Shown: positions 25,957 through 37,258 of the stretch, piece by piece
How the letters are laid out: each line of letters starts with the position of its first letter
How positions within the stretch are numbered: position 1 is the stretch's first letter
Assembly (NCBI RefSeq): GCF_954871325.1
Contig: NC_088778.1
Location: 8,837,743 to 8,901,742, forward strand
Source: Gordionus sp. m RMFG-2023
Lineage: Eukaryota > Nematomorpha > Gordioida > Chordodea > Parachordodidae
Direction of reading: 5' to 3'
DNA: 64,000 nt
Notes under the pieces: generated by a model
What the model was told of the DNA's origin: nothing
Databases searched by the model: none
What the model saw: the letters and a program-made list of their open reading frames with translations, nothing else
Position numbers and translations under genes: made by a program

Positions 25957-26287
25957 ACTGTAAATAGCCATATACTGAAAAGTGAATTTGGTTAATTCAA
26001 ATAAAATGAAGTTTACATCTGGGCGGATGCTCTTTAGGGGATTCGTTCTAAAAATGTAGAATGTTTGCAAATAAGATTCATCTGAATCTTAAGCCTAAGT
26101 TGTTTCTTTTACTCAATTTTACTTTTTATTTTAGCAAAACTAAAATTAATAAAGAAAAAAATAATATAATATGATACCATATCTTGTAAATGTCATGTTT
26201 CATGTACTGTTATTTTGTCGTGTATTTATTTTATATTTTGACAGTACATAGATATTATTAAATTTATTACATTTTAGTTTCAATCAC

Positions 26288-26315
26288 ATATATATATATA
26301 TATATAATATATATT
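26288..26315. repeat. TA dinucleotide repeat
   Basis: A run of alternating t and a, imperfect at its 3' end. Confidence 0.85.
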
Positions 26316-27190
26316 ATAATTTTGCTTGGGTCTAATATGAGCGAAATTCGACTGCGAATATATAAAATTTTCGAGCTTTTTTTTAAATAAAAAACACACC
26401 ATTATAATCAATAACTTGCTCAGATTAAGCAAGTTACATATTTTTTGGTGATAATTAAAAAATAATATTTATTAGTATCTTTAAATGAAAAATGTTATAA
26501 AACATTGGAAGTGAAAAAAAATAAAATAATATTACAAAATAGATAAGGGAAACGGAAAATAAGGAAATAAAAACGAAGGAGAAAAGGGGGGGGGGGATGC
26601 GGCAATAAAGTACGACGTACTTTAATATTTCAATTGTTTTTTTTTCAATAATGAATCGATAAAAAAAAAATTATACGTAAATATAATATTAAAGTTCATT
26701 TTTATTATTGTTTTGTTTTTATTTTTACTAGTGTGAGTGAATGTGCCATAGATGATGAATGATTGGTTGGTTGCAAAAATGTTACATTCAATGTTCATTA
26801 AAGAAAAAAAACTTTTAGATTAATATAATATTGTTTTTTTTTAAAAAAAATTTTTTAATTAAAACCCTCAACCGATTTTGCAGATTTTTTTCGTGAATTT
26901 CTCAAGTTTAGACGAATTGTTATCAGAGAACAAAATTATTTTACATATAAAAAAAAAACTATGTATCAGATATCTTTATTTTAAATAATTATTTTCCCAA
27001 ACGATAACTAGTAGTATTAATCGTCTGCGAAGATTTAAAAATATGAAAATACACAGACTTCACTTTAAAATCAGATATGTGTAAGTAAATTAAATTCATT
27101 CTTTCCATATAATCTGATTTTATTAGACTCTGATGCATACTTAGCCTCGCCGATTTCTATTACTTAAGTGTGACCATAATATCGCAAACG

Positions 27191-27560
27191 ATGTATAAAT
27201 GCGTGTCAACTCAGAACTTCGAATTATCTGGTGGAAAAGATCAACTGAGCCAACTAACTTCGAGCAACTTCCAGTGTCTGAAGTCAACGATTCTTGGGAC
27301 AAATAAAATTTGCAAAGACCGATGGTTTCTCTCGGAAAACAAAGGCCTAAATATCGGAAATGTTGGCGATTACGAAAGCCTAGCCACGGGGGATAACTTG
27401 AAAGAATTGATAGGTCAAAGTCTAATCGATCTAATGACAAGAGAAGGAGGAGGCGAAATGGAAGAGTCACTTTATTTTGAAATCCACGGAATTGCCAAAG
27501 AGTTTGATTCGCATTTTTTTGACCAATTACAGAAGTCATATTCCTTCGTGGATTATATAG
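27191..27560 (+). CDS. Ankyrin/SOCS gene exon 1 (or first visible exon)
   Basis: The ATG at 27191 opens MYKCVSTQNFELSGGKDQL. The frame remains open upstream to about 27134, and AG sites near 27126-27144 could be acceptors, so the true start is uncertain. The donor is ATATAG|GTAAAT, phase 1. Its base composition is clearly richer in G and C than its surroundings. Confidence 0.7.
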
Positions 27561-30500
27561 GTAAATTATTACCATTTTTAATTCATTATTTTTAATTATT
27601 ATTATTATGAAATATGAACTAAATATTATGATATTTCGAACTCTTTTAAAAAGTTCAAATATGAATTTAATTCATTAAGACATTAAATAATAAAATTTAT
27701 GCGAATTGGCAGATTGTATTCATGAAATTGCCAGCTCGATTTAGAGAATATACTTTTCTTTTTGTTCTTTCTCAAATTAATTGACATGTCGATATCTTAA
27801 ATTTAAAGCTCTTAATTTTGATTTCTCCAATGATCCAAATTATAACAAATATCAGTTCAGGTGTTCGGTTCGTAAAGTATGATTTGAACCTAAAAATACC
27901 ATTTAGTTCTTATGCAATTGGAAAAACAAATTTTTTTAATATTCTAACGTGGCAAAAATATCAGCAAATTTAAAAAAAGTTAAGATATCAAAAGGCTCAA
28001 ACCTATAAGGTCGGTTTAGGTTCGAATGATAGATTTTTGAATATTTTTTAGGTTTAGTTTCGGTTCTAAAAATTTAAATCCGGTTTTTAATCGTTCATGA
28101 TCTGTTTGGATCCCTAAATAAAAATTTTAGAGCATTTTTTTCGAATTAGGAGGTATTCAAAATAAATAGAATATCCTGTTATTAAAAATACCAAAAAAAT
28201 ACTATATTTTAAAATCATTCATATTTTAGGCAGATAGAATATATTATAACCCGAATAATTATATTACATTTATAATTTTTTAAACTATTAATTGCTTATA
28301 AAATTATAAATAAGTTAATGATCTTAAAATAAATTTTAATTTAATTTTTTTTAGGGTTCATTACTCAATTTATGAATGAAATAAAATATAACAAAAAGGA
28401 TTTTCATTTAGTTTCGAAAAAAAGGTCATAAAATAAATTTATTTAATAACCATAAGGTAAAACCTGTATAATTTGAATTTTCTATCATTTGAAAATAGAA
28501 ACTGCCCAATTTAAACAAGATTCACAACTTAAATTTTGTCCAAAAAAAAACTTAATCGATACATAATTTATCTCTAAACGAGAGCATAGTTGTATAATCT
28601 AATATTGCGTATTCTCAGCTTACTATAAACAAGGCCTAAGTCAGACATTGTAGCAGTGATATCATCTTCTATAACGATGAAATCAAAATGTAAGCATCAA
28701 CGACCTTACTATAAATGAGCCATTAGTCCACGTTTAATATATATAGATATACATATGTGTAAAATCAAATTTGAAAATAGGAAATTAATAATCGGACCCA
28801 TTCATTTAGACCTCAAATAAAGCAATTTAATCTTCAAATTAGAAAAATTTATTAATTTCTCTGTCAAAAAAAATTCCCCTCCAGGGAACCCCGGAATAAT
28901 AGCAATTTTTGACTTGCCCGTTCAGTTCCAGGTGGTTTAGTTGTAATGAGATTTAGTCATTTTTTGTATGTATAACGTATTGGGATAATGAGAACCGGAA
29001 ATATTTTCTAGTATATCAAATAATATCTCCGAATTTTAGACAATTTTTATCATAAATTTTGTGTATTAATAAATTTATATGAAAAATCTATATAAAAATA
29101 AATATAAGCTAAATATGGTTTAAAAGTTTAAGTTTGCCTGAAACAGACAGGGTACTTCATAATACGTGCTAGAATATTTTTCATGTCAAATCAGATCTTC
29201 CAAATTTGAAATCCTCTTCAGCAAATGATTTATTCCATATCCCAATACGATATATATAAGTATCCCCTTAATTATATATATTTTTTAAAATTCGTAGATA
29301 AAAATGGTATACCATTGATACATTATTCGATAACTCGTGGTAATGAAGACATATTTCGGTTTCTATTGAAGAACGGGGCAAAGGTCAATATTCGAAATAG
29401 GGTATAAAATTTAATAATATAAAAGATTTTTTCACGTAAAACTCATAAAAATTCAACTGATCCAAGAAGTAAATCCTTAACTTATGTTGAGTTATTCCCC
29501 ATCTATTTCTATTGGACCATATTTAAAGTAGTTTAATGTGGGTTCGGATTTTAATCATTTTTTTTTGAAAGAGTTGAACGTAAACCATTTATTTTAATGA
29601 GATTTATAATTGGTTCGTAAAATTCCTGAAGTTATAAAAATTTTTGCACAATTCTTAGGGGGAAATTATTTTAAAAATCATTTATTGGGGAAGGGGATAG
29701 TTCATCCAGGGATTTTTTTGCATCCGGCCTTTCAAAATATGATTAAAGTTCTTTTAATTTATTTATGTTTATTTGGTGAGTTATTATTTAATTGGGGAGG
29801 GAGAGGGAGGGTCTCAATTTTTAAAGGAGTGACCATATTTGAAAATTTTACTTTCTATGATTGTAATAGTGATATTATTTCTATATGTATTATTTCGAAA
29901 AACAAAAATTTAAACACTATGTCAAAAGAAGGATAAAAACAGTTCGCTCCACGTGGCATGCATGACAAATAAACCTTCATTTTGGATTTACAACCTGATA
30001 ATTAATGGAGCCAAAGTTCGAACTCTTAACAAACGGAGACAAACACCTCTACACGTCTTATTATGCAGTATATTATACAATTTTATATAATTTGTAATGT
30101 ATGTCTTTTTTAATATATTATATTAGCGGTTGTAGCCACAAATTTTCATTTGGTGATTTTTTTTTACCAATTCTGACCTAACCAACTTAAGGTGAAAATA
30201 AACATTCTAGTCAACATTTATTGTTATTACCTTTTATTGACACCATAAGACCCATCAATCAATATTTATGTTGTAAATACCTGACCCCCCCCCATCTTCC
30301 CAATATCTAGACCCACCACTTAAAACGATATTTAACATTATGGTCAAAATATATTTTATTACCTTTTATTGACACCATAAGACCCATCAATCAATATTTA
30401 TGTTGTAAATACCTGACCCCCCCCCCATCTTCCCAATATCTAGACCCACCACTTAAAACGATATTTAACATTATGGTCAAAATATATTTTATTACCTTTT

Positions 30501-32979
30501 ATTTAATACTCAATTTTATGTGTTGATAAAAATAATACTGACAATCCCCCCCCCCACGCCCCAAGACCTAGGCATGACCACTTAAAGTGATATTTAACAT
30601 TATAGTCAAGATATTTTAATTACCTTTTATTTGATAATACTTTTAATTCGAGATCCAAATGCCCTTCACTTATTTATGGACCCATCAGTGTTCATTTTAG
30701 GACAATGATGGCATTATTATATTTATTTAAGAATTAATTATATTATAAATTTAATAATTTATTTTTTCATTTTATCATTATATCATTATATCCAAATGAA
30801 AATGTTTTAAAAAAAAATTATATTAGATCCACAAATCCCTTGTATCAAGGAGCACTTACATTGTGTAGATATTTTGTTATCTTGCTTGGACCCAGAAAAT
30901 ATCCCTCATACCTCAATGGAAGAATCATTACAAACAGTTGATTATACGGAAATATCTGATAACGTAAATTTAATGGACACCCATACTATAAAGAATCACG
31001 AAGTTATTCCACTTTTTGATACTTCGTCTTCGATTACGAATAAGGATTATCTCCAAAAACTCTTTTTTCAAAATGAACGGAAAATTATTTGTGGTTGTGA
31101 GGGCTATTGCAACTCCAAAACCTATGATATTAAGGCACAGTTGCCCCTTTCATCATCAAATAAATCCTTGATCGTAAAAATACTCAAAATTCCGGATACA
31201 GAAGAAAAATTAACGCCTCTGCTATGCTTGAAATTTGCCCTTTTTCGCCGTTCTTTCGATTTCGCGTTTTACGTATCACGTCGGCTGCTATCAATCGGAG
31301 CCTGTCCAAATGATCAGGACAAACAGGGTAGAACGTTACTATCTTATTCCGTGACGTACCTCGACGATACCTTTCGCTTGACCCGCTTACTAGTCAATTA
31401 TGGGGCCCAGGTATTCGTGACTAATATCTTGTTTATACCTAAAGAAAGACCCTTTTCGGAGCAACAAATAAAATCTCAACATGCTCCACAGACAATGACT
31501 CCACATTCTCTCAATCACGATAATTTTACCGACAATAATCGTAGAAATAAGAAAATGAGAAATGCAACACCTCACAAATATCTTATCAGAAAGGGCCATC
31601 ATTTACTAGGCACAAATGATAAATTGTTCAATGCCACTTCATACCCGACAAATTTCAAAGTTAAAGATGGGTGCAAGAACCAATTAGTCTTCGGAGAATA
31701 TAATGTATGGAAGGAATCTAACATGGCAAACCAAAACATACGAAATAGTCATTCGAAGTCGCAAAAAGGAGGCGATATAAAGCGTCTCTCCTCCGTGATT
31801 ACCAGTATTCCAAAATGTAGACCTATCGATAGTCATAAGCGAATGAGCCTACTAAGTAAGAATCACTTATTTTACAAGTATCACAAAAAATTATTAATCC
31901 ATTCAAAGTCTCAGTCCCCTCCTCACTGCAATTACAAATTTATAAAAGCTAATCATTTGCCTAGAAAATGTTTCGAGCAAAAATTCAAGTGCGAACATCG
32001 TTATAAATCGAAAATTAAACCCCGTTTGGACGCGATTGAGCCAGAGTGGGGTCATGATAATCAATTTTTATTTTACAGAGAAATTTGTAAAATATGCAAA
32101 ACCTACGTACGTGACCTTAAAAACGATTCGCTAGAAAATAGCAGAAACTCACATCTGCTAAAAAACCAAAACAATTACTGCAATATTTACTGCGAGCGCG
32201 ACTCAATTCTTCCATTGACGCCGGAAAGAAAATTGAGATACTTCACGAGGAACATTCGAAACATTCCGGACATAAACTGTGACGATAACCCATATTATTG
32301 CAATGACACCGTAAATTACATTGGTAGTACCGACTCATTGTCCACCGATCTCATAACTCACCTGATCCGTTATAATAGAAAACTCGACACAACGCTATCT
32401 TTTATGCCTCCTATCTCGTCACGAACTGATAATCCGATCACCTTTTTACAAACGCCTACAGCCGTTAATTCTCGCCGTGTAAAAAGTCAAGGTAATAGTT
32501 ATTATAATTCAATCCGCGTCGATGAGGATCAAAATTGCTTTAACTGGTTTCTGAAGGTCGTTATATCACGTCGAAAATTAGAAAATTATCGGGAGACCCT
32601 CAATATATTATCTCGGGTTATGGGTAGAGAGCCCCTTAGAATGAGATCGGCTGTGATACGATCCATGTTTATCCAATTACAATGCTTTCGAATTTTGGGT
32701 CCCTTATTTCTACGGATCAAGCAAATGATATCACCTTATTGGAACCAACCCAGATCCTTAAAATATTTGGCAAGTCTGCGAGTGAGCGATATAATGTCAA
32801 AATCCGACCCAGGTCACCGACATTCAATTTATATGAGCCAAAACATAGGTCTACCAGACCCTTTACTCAGGTACCTGCTGATAATGGAAAATGAAGGTCG
32901 GGAGGAATCCAACTATTTTAGTAATCATAATAGTCTCGAGATTTTATATAACTTAAGAGACACTAACAATGACGCGTGA
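27191..32979 (+). CDS. Ankyrin-repeat and SOCS-box protein, 920 residues
   Basis: Four exons join in perfect phase: 27191-27560, 29298-29401, 29932-30067 and 30827-32979. Residues 1-123 show no known domain. Ankyrin repeats lie at about 124-158 (DKNGIPLIHYSITRGNEDIF) and 159-203 (DKNSSLHVACMTN... to RRQTPLHVLLC), continuing to about 235. Another pair lies at about 331-403 (LTPLLCLKFALF, then QGRTLLSYSV). Residues 404-775 are basic and polar with many His, Lys and Asn and show no domain. A helical segment precedes a C-terminal SOCS box at about 844-893 (PRSLKYLASLRVSDIM, then IGLPDPLLRYLL). SOCS boxes recruit Elongin B/C and a cullin, so this is likely a substrate adaptor for a Cullin-RING ubiquitin ligase. 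ASB proteins are usually 280-620 residues; the long insert is unusual. The start ATG is the first in frame, but an upstream exon is possible. Confidence 0.85.
29298..29401 (+). CDS. Ankyrin/SOCS gene exon 2: one ankyrin repeat
   Basis: The acceptor is TTCGTAG. The exon completes an Asp codon (G|AT) and encodes one repeat ending LLKNGAKVNIRNR. The donor is AGG|GTATAA, phase 0. Confidence 0.85.
29932..30067 (+). CDS. Ankyrin/SOCS gene exon 3: ankyrin repeats
   Basis: The acceptor is AAGAAG. It reads DKNSSLHVACMTNKPSFWIY and continues with LIINGAKV..NKRRQTPLHVLLC. The donor is TGCA|GTATAT, phase 1. It was recognised by ankyrin spacing and phase. Confidence 0.85.
30185..30630. repeat. Minisatellite, about 132-bp unit
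   Basis: It lies inside intron 3 of the ankyrin/SOCS gene. Two near-identical units (cc at 30230 and 30362, period 132) run from 'ttattaccttttattgacacc' through a C-run to 'tatggtcaaaatatat'. A third unit, about 128-133 bp, is diverged, and partial copies flank the array. Each unit contains a run of C. Confidence 0.85.
30827..32979 (+). CDS. Ankyrin/SOCS gene terminal exon (2.15 kb)
   Basis: The acceptor TATATTAG is followed by AT, completing an Asn codon (A|AT), then PQIPCIKEHLHCVDILLSCL. The 717-codon open frame holds the distal ankyrin repeats, the long basic middle region and the SOCS box, and ends with TGA. Such a long uninterrupted frame in DNA this A/T-rich is strong evidence of coding. 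Confidence 0.93.
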
Positions 32980-33101
32980 AAAAAAACAATATATATTTTT
33001 TACCATATGTCCAACAATTGGCTGAACAGTCATATCTAAACATATTGTTGTTTGCTAAAAGTTAGCAACTTTGGACAGCCTTAAAAACATATTAACATCA
33101 T

Positions 33102-33107
33102 AATAAA
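33102..33107 (+). promoter_or_regulatory. Polyadenylation signal AATAAA (ankyrin/SOCS gene)
   Basis: AATAAA occurs about 120 bases after the stop codon. Confidence 0.45.
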
Positions 33108-34089
33108 ATAATTTTCGTAATTTAATCTCTGAATGAGCGCAGTGAGAGAATATTCCATTTATATCTGGCAAGTCCGAGAGAGTTTGTGGTGGCCTATCAA
33201 AATATTTTTGGCCTTTTATATATAATATATTATATAAAAATGCAATCTTTTTTATAACTAAATTTTTTTTAGACTTCTAATTTATTTTGATATAAAAAAA
33301 TTTTTTTTATATATAATTTGCGTACCAATTTGCATTTAAATTCAATCTCGTATGTATAATATTAATATGTGAACATTTTTTTATATGGTATTTTATAAAT
33401 AAAATGATATCAATTTTACCGTTTAATTTCACCATTTTTGACTTAAAATTATAAATATTATGTATAATATAGAGCGATACACTAAATCTAAAAATTATCA
33501 TTTCTATATAATTACTAGTTATCTATCTAATTAAAATAATTTATAGGTAATTAGTGACCCCATTTTCTATTATTGGTATAAATTATATAGAGTCCGATAT
33601 ATTCATTTCATCCGGGTTTTAAAAATATTTGGCTTAAAACAGTAATACAATTATTCATTAGTCTTATATATGAAAGATATTCCCTTAGCCTTAATGGATT
33701 TTTTTTTATCATTCAATCCCCATAATGGTTATTTTTCTGAAGATAGAATTCCTAAAATATTATGAAAACAGTTAATAAATTTTTCATATTTATAGGTATA
33801 TCATTTAAAAATAGAATGAGATATTTTGTGTATCTAATATAACTTTTCGAGAAATAGTGTATTTTGATTTTTTATATGCAACGAAAAAATGAAAGTTTAA
33901 TTTTAAAGATTTAACTAATATTTGCGATCTCTTTCAAAAACAAACGGTAATGATGAATATAAATTAAGGCAGAACTTATTTCAATTTCAAATCGAGAATC
34001 CTTATTCTATGCAATTATGTTAGATAACCAATATCACCTAGGAGAGAGAACGAAAAAAAGGAATATTCATTATATTTCAATATGAAGAA
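33108..34089. other. Intergenic, nothing seen
   Basis: AT-rich DNA with no exon or repeat that I can support. Confidence 0.5.
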
Positions 34090-34192
34090 ATGATGTGTCA
34101 CAGAATCTTGGAAATAGTGAATACTGAGAGATTGAGAGTTAATCACATTCGTGTCTACGTGAATGAGAGAGATGGGTCCTTTGCTTCTACAG
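34090..34192 (+). CDS. Isolated exon candidate
   Basis: It opens with ATGATG and reads MMCHRILEIVNTERLRVNHI, then RVYVNERDGSFAST. It ends at a strong donor, CTACAG|GTAAGG, phase 1. Its composition is less A/T-biased than its flanks. I found no partner exon downstream, because the next 3.3 kb is mostly transposon. The product is not recognised. It could be a true first exon, a 5' UTR exon or a relic. Confidence 0.35.
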
Positions 34193-34895
34193 GTAAGGTT
34201 AAAAATGTGGGGAAGAAGGTAAATCTCAGTGTTGCTTTCAAAATAATTTCTCTTGTGAAATTGGAATCACTCATATTTTCAACTGGACAATATTGATAGC
34301 AAAATGTGTTGAGGGCCGATGTCAAATATAAGTGAAATATGTTATAGAGCTTACATCAAGATCATGTACATTGAACCCAATGTCGAATTTATACTGTAAG
34401 CAGCATACAATTTTAATCTTATCATAAATAGTGCACCTGGACAAAAATCATAAATTACAATCTCAAATAATTTAAATTTGAAAGTTTTAAATCTTCTTTA
34501 AACTAACGATTTTAAAAACAGGAAATTTTATTTCCAGCAAAATTAATATTGAAACACCATTTCCAATCATCCATACGGTAGAATTCTATTCATTTAAAAT
34601 AGCTCTAATGTAGTTATACAAACAACTACAACACCGATTTAACATAAACAACCAATAAATTTAATTTTTCTTCTAGTGAAACAAATATTCCTGAGCTTAA
34701 TAAGCCAATAACATTAAATTGGAGGTTTTGAATTATCATTATGGTATTAGAAATATACAACACTAATTATCCTTCCATTTAAACTTTTTTTATAATTCTG
34801 TAATACATTGGCTTCAGTTGAAAAGTTATTCAGATTTGATGCAATTAGTGTTGTTAAACGGCTCGATTTGAGCCGATAATTAAAAACGGCTAATA

Positions 34896-35044
34896 TATAA
34901 TGTTTTTAGATGAAAAATATATAGTAATAAAATAGTTAAAATAAGTTCATTTTTCATCTAAAAACATTATATATATATTATTTAAAAGTTAATTGAACAA
35001 CTTAAATATAAAATAAATAATATTCAAATTTAAATCAATCAACA
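34896..35044 (-). repeat. 3' LTR, internally rearranged
   Basis: The proximal part (35044 down to about 34945) matches the other LTR. After a gatgaaaaat word the sequence switches to an inverted copy of the same LTR segment, so the end is a small palindrome instead of the expected ...TTTACA terminus. Confidence 0.7.
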
Positions 35045-35056
35045 TTCCCCCTCTTC
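35045..35056 (-). promoter_or_regulatory. Polypurine tract of the nested retroelement
   Basis: The minus strand reads agaagagggggaa directly before the TG that starts the 3' LTR, as expected for the plus-strand primer. Confidence 0.6.
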
Positions 35057-36369
35057 TACAAACAACGAAGCTTCTTCTCAGCAGTCATCGAGAGCTTGTT
35101 GTCCTAGAAGTTTTTCTTGTTTCGATTGTACTCGGTTTAATCTTGGTTAGCGCATAAGTCTCAAATGTTTTCGTAGGCTTGATTCTATCACGTAGGTTTG
35201 ATAAAATCGTTTATTAGAGTTGCGTGAGTTTGTACGTTTTTTTGTAGGCTTGAATCAATCGCGTAGGTTTGATAAAAATCGTTGAACGTTATCGTTGGTT
35301 TGATATCCTTATCGTATGTTGTTCACATTTCTCAAAATTGTTATTATCATTAATCCAGTTGAATATTGGAATTTGGAATAAATCGGAATATATAATTTGG
35401 AATAGTTGATCAAATCAAATATATGAATATGCACGAATAAAATTTTGAATTTAGGAACAATAAAATATGTAATAAGGAATGATAATTTAAGGAATAAGGA
35501 ATAAAATCCAAAATAAGGAATGATAAATCATGATGATTATTATATTATTTTTTAGGTGTTAAGTTAATCATAGCGTTTTATACTTTTAGCGTTTTATGCG
35601 TTTTATATTTTTAGCGTTTTATATTTTTTGCGTTTTACATTTTTTTACGTTTTACATTTTTTAGCGTTTCAATATTTAATTACTAGCGTTTTAATATTTA
35701 ATTTATTTTTATTTATTTTCAATCTCCGAGGTTAAAATATGCAAATAATGCACCTTTCCCTCTCTTAAAAAAAATTTAAATTTCACACAATATTTTTCTA
35801 AAATAATGATGTTTTAATTTTTACATAACCCTTTTGTCTTCAAAAGCTTTATTTCAAAAACATTTTTTTTATATTAAGTATTACTTATAAGGGTTATTTA
35901 AATCAATCCCTTTTAATTCATATGTTTTAATTACATTTTAACATATTTAAAATTAAGTTTTATCTTCTTGTTTAGGATTTTTAATGGTTTATTTTTAATT
36001 ATATCTAAGAATTCATCTTTAGGTTTTGTTAATTAACAACAATTCGTCATCATTCAAGAAATCAAAAAATATCAATATTATCCATTATGATTTTACATTT
36101 TAGTAATTTTAAAAATTTATAACATGCCTTTATCCTGGCATAAAATTTTAATTTTTAATAACTTTTCTTCTTACGTGGATTAGAATAATAAGTAATCATC
36201 ATTGGTCTCACAAAATGGAATTCATAACCTAACGTCCAACTTTCATATTGGTTCTTTCTAGGTTGCCACCTTAGGTTAGGTGCTGGCTATCATATTCCAG
36301 TCCAACATCCAGAGCCGGGACACCATAAAGAAAGAAGCTTTTTGCATGAAAGAACGTACTAAGGTTTGA

Positions 36370-36880
36370 TTCTTGGTCATCTCAGTAGGATTAGGTAGTC
36401 ACAATAGATAAGGTAGTCATAATAGGTAGTCATCTCCATAGGTTAAGCAGTCTCCATAGGTTAGATAGTCATCTCAGTAGATTAGGTAGTCACAATAGAT
36501 AAGGTAGTCATAATAGGTAGTCATCTCCATAGGTTAAGCACAAGGTAGAGTCATAATAGGTAGTCATCTCCATAGGTTAAGCAATCTCCATAGGTTAGAC
36601 AGTCATCACAATAGGTAGTCATATAAATAGAGTCATCTCAATGGATTAAGCAATCGTCACAATAGGTAGTCATATAAATAGAGTCATCTCAATGGATAAA
36701 GCAATCGTCACAATAGGTAGTCAAATCAATAAATAAGGTAGTCATCTCCATAGGTTAAGCAATCTCCATAGGTTAGATAGTCATCACAATAGGTAGTCAT
36801 ATAAATAGAGCCATCTTAATGGATAAAGCAATCGTCACAATAAGTAGTCAAATCAATAAATAAGGTAGTCATCAATTTCA
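36370..36880. repeat. Minisatellite of 'aggtagtcat' units
   Basis: Imperfect repeats of ataggtagtcat, ctccataggttaag and gtcatctcaatggat make up about 500 bp of the retroelement interior. Higher-order units of roughly 80-120 bp are visible, including two long near-identical stretches (about 36600-36670 and 36670-36740). Confidence 0.85.
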
Positions 36881-37096
36881 AATTTAATTTAATTTATACT
36901 TTATTTTAATTTTAGACAAATTATCTATATTTTATTCTTTTTTTTTTTTTTACAAAAAAGTAACAGGGCGCCATAAAAAGAAACAAGAAGTTAACAAGTT
37001 TTTATTTTTACAAAAGAAATCAAAGTAAGGATATTTTTTTTAATTTTTTTTTTAAACTTTTATCATTTAACTTTAATTTAAAACGAAAAACGTACC

Positions 37097-37114
37097 ACCG
37101 TACCCGGGGCACCA
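37097..37114 (-). promoter_or_regulatory. Primer-binding site TGGTGCCCCGGGTACGGT
   Basis: It lies immediately inside the 5' LTR and begins TGG, the complement of a tRNA CCA end. The tRNA species was not identified. Confidence 0.65.
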
Positions 37115-37258
37115 TGTAAATAATAAATGTAAGAACTTATTTTAATTATTTTATTACTATATATTTTTCATCTAAAAACATTATATATATATTATTTAAA
37201 AGTTAATTGAACAACTTAAATATAAAATAAATAATATTCAAATTTAAATCAATCAACA
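37115..37258 (-). repeat. 5' LTR of the nested retroelement
   Basis: On the minus strand it starts TGTTGATTGATTT and ends ATTATTTACA, giving the TG...CA ends expected of an LTR. Length is 144 bp. It matches the copy at 34896-35044 along most of its first 100 bases. Confidence 0.8.

Larger units (their letters stand above)
20761..27190. other. AT-rich intergenic region, repeats only
   Basis: No supported gene was seen except a weak exon candidate at 22594-22635. The region contains the GGAAG tract, the foldback element at 24518, two elements with 8-bp duplications (24762 and 25612), a TA tract at 26288-26315 and several G/C runs. Confidence 0.5.
34896..37258 (-). mobile_element. Non-coding LTR retroelement (TRIM/LARD type), nested
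   Basis: Read on the minus strand, the element has a 5' LTR, a primer-binding site directly after it, about 2 kb of non-coding interior, a purine tract (agaagaggggg) and a 3' LTR. No gag or pol reading frame is visible, so any movement would have depended on another element's proteins. The interior has AGCGTTTTA-type repeats (about 35570-35700), cgtaggtttgat repeats (35190-35310) and a minisatellite (36370-36880). It interrupts the surrounding hAT-type element between its ggctaat and ttagcc segments. No clear short target duplication remains, probably because the left LTR is rearranged. Confidence 0.78.

Noticed and set aside
27141-27575. Minus-strand 144-codon frame
   Set aside because: Antisense shadow of the first ankyrin/SOCS exon, which has correct splice phase on the plus strand.
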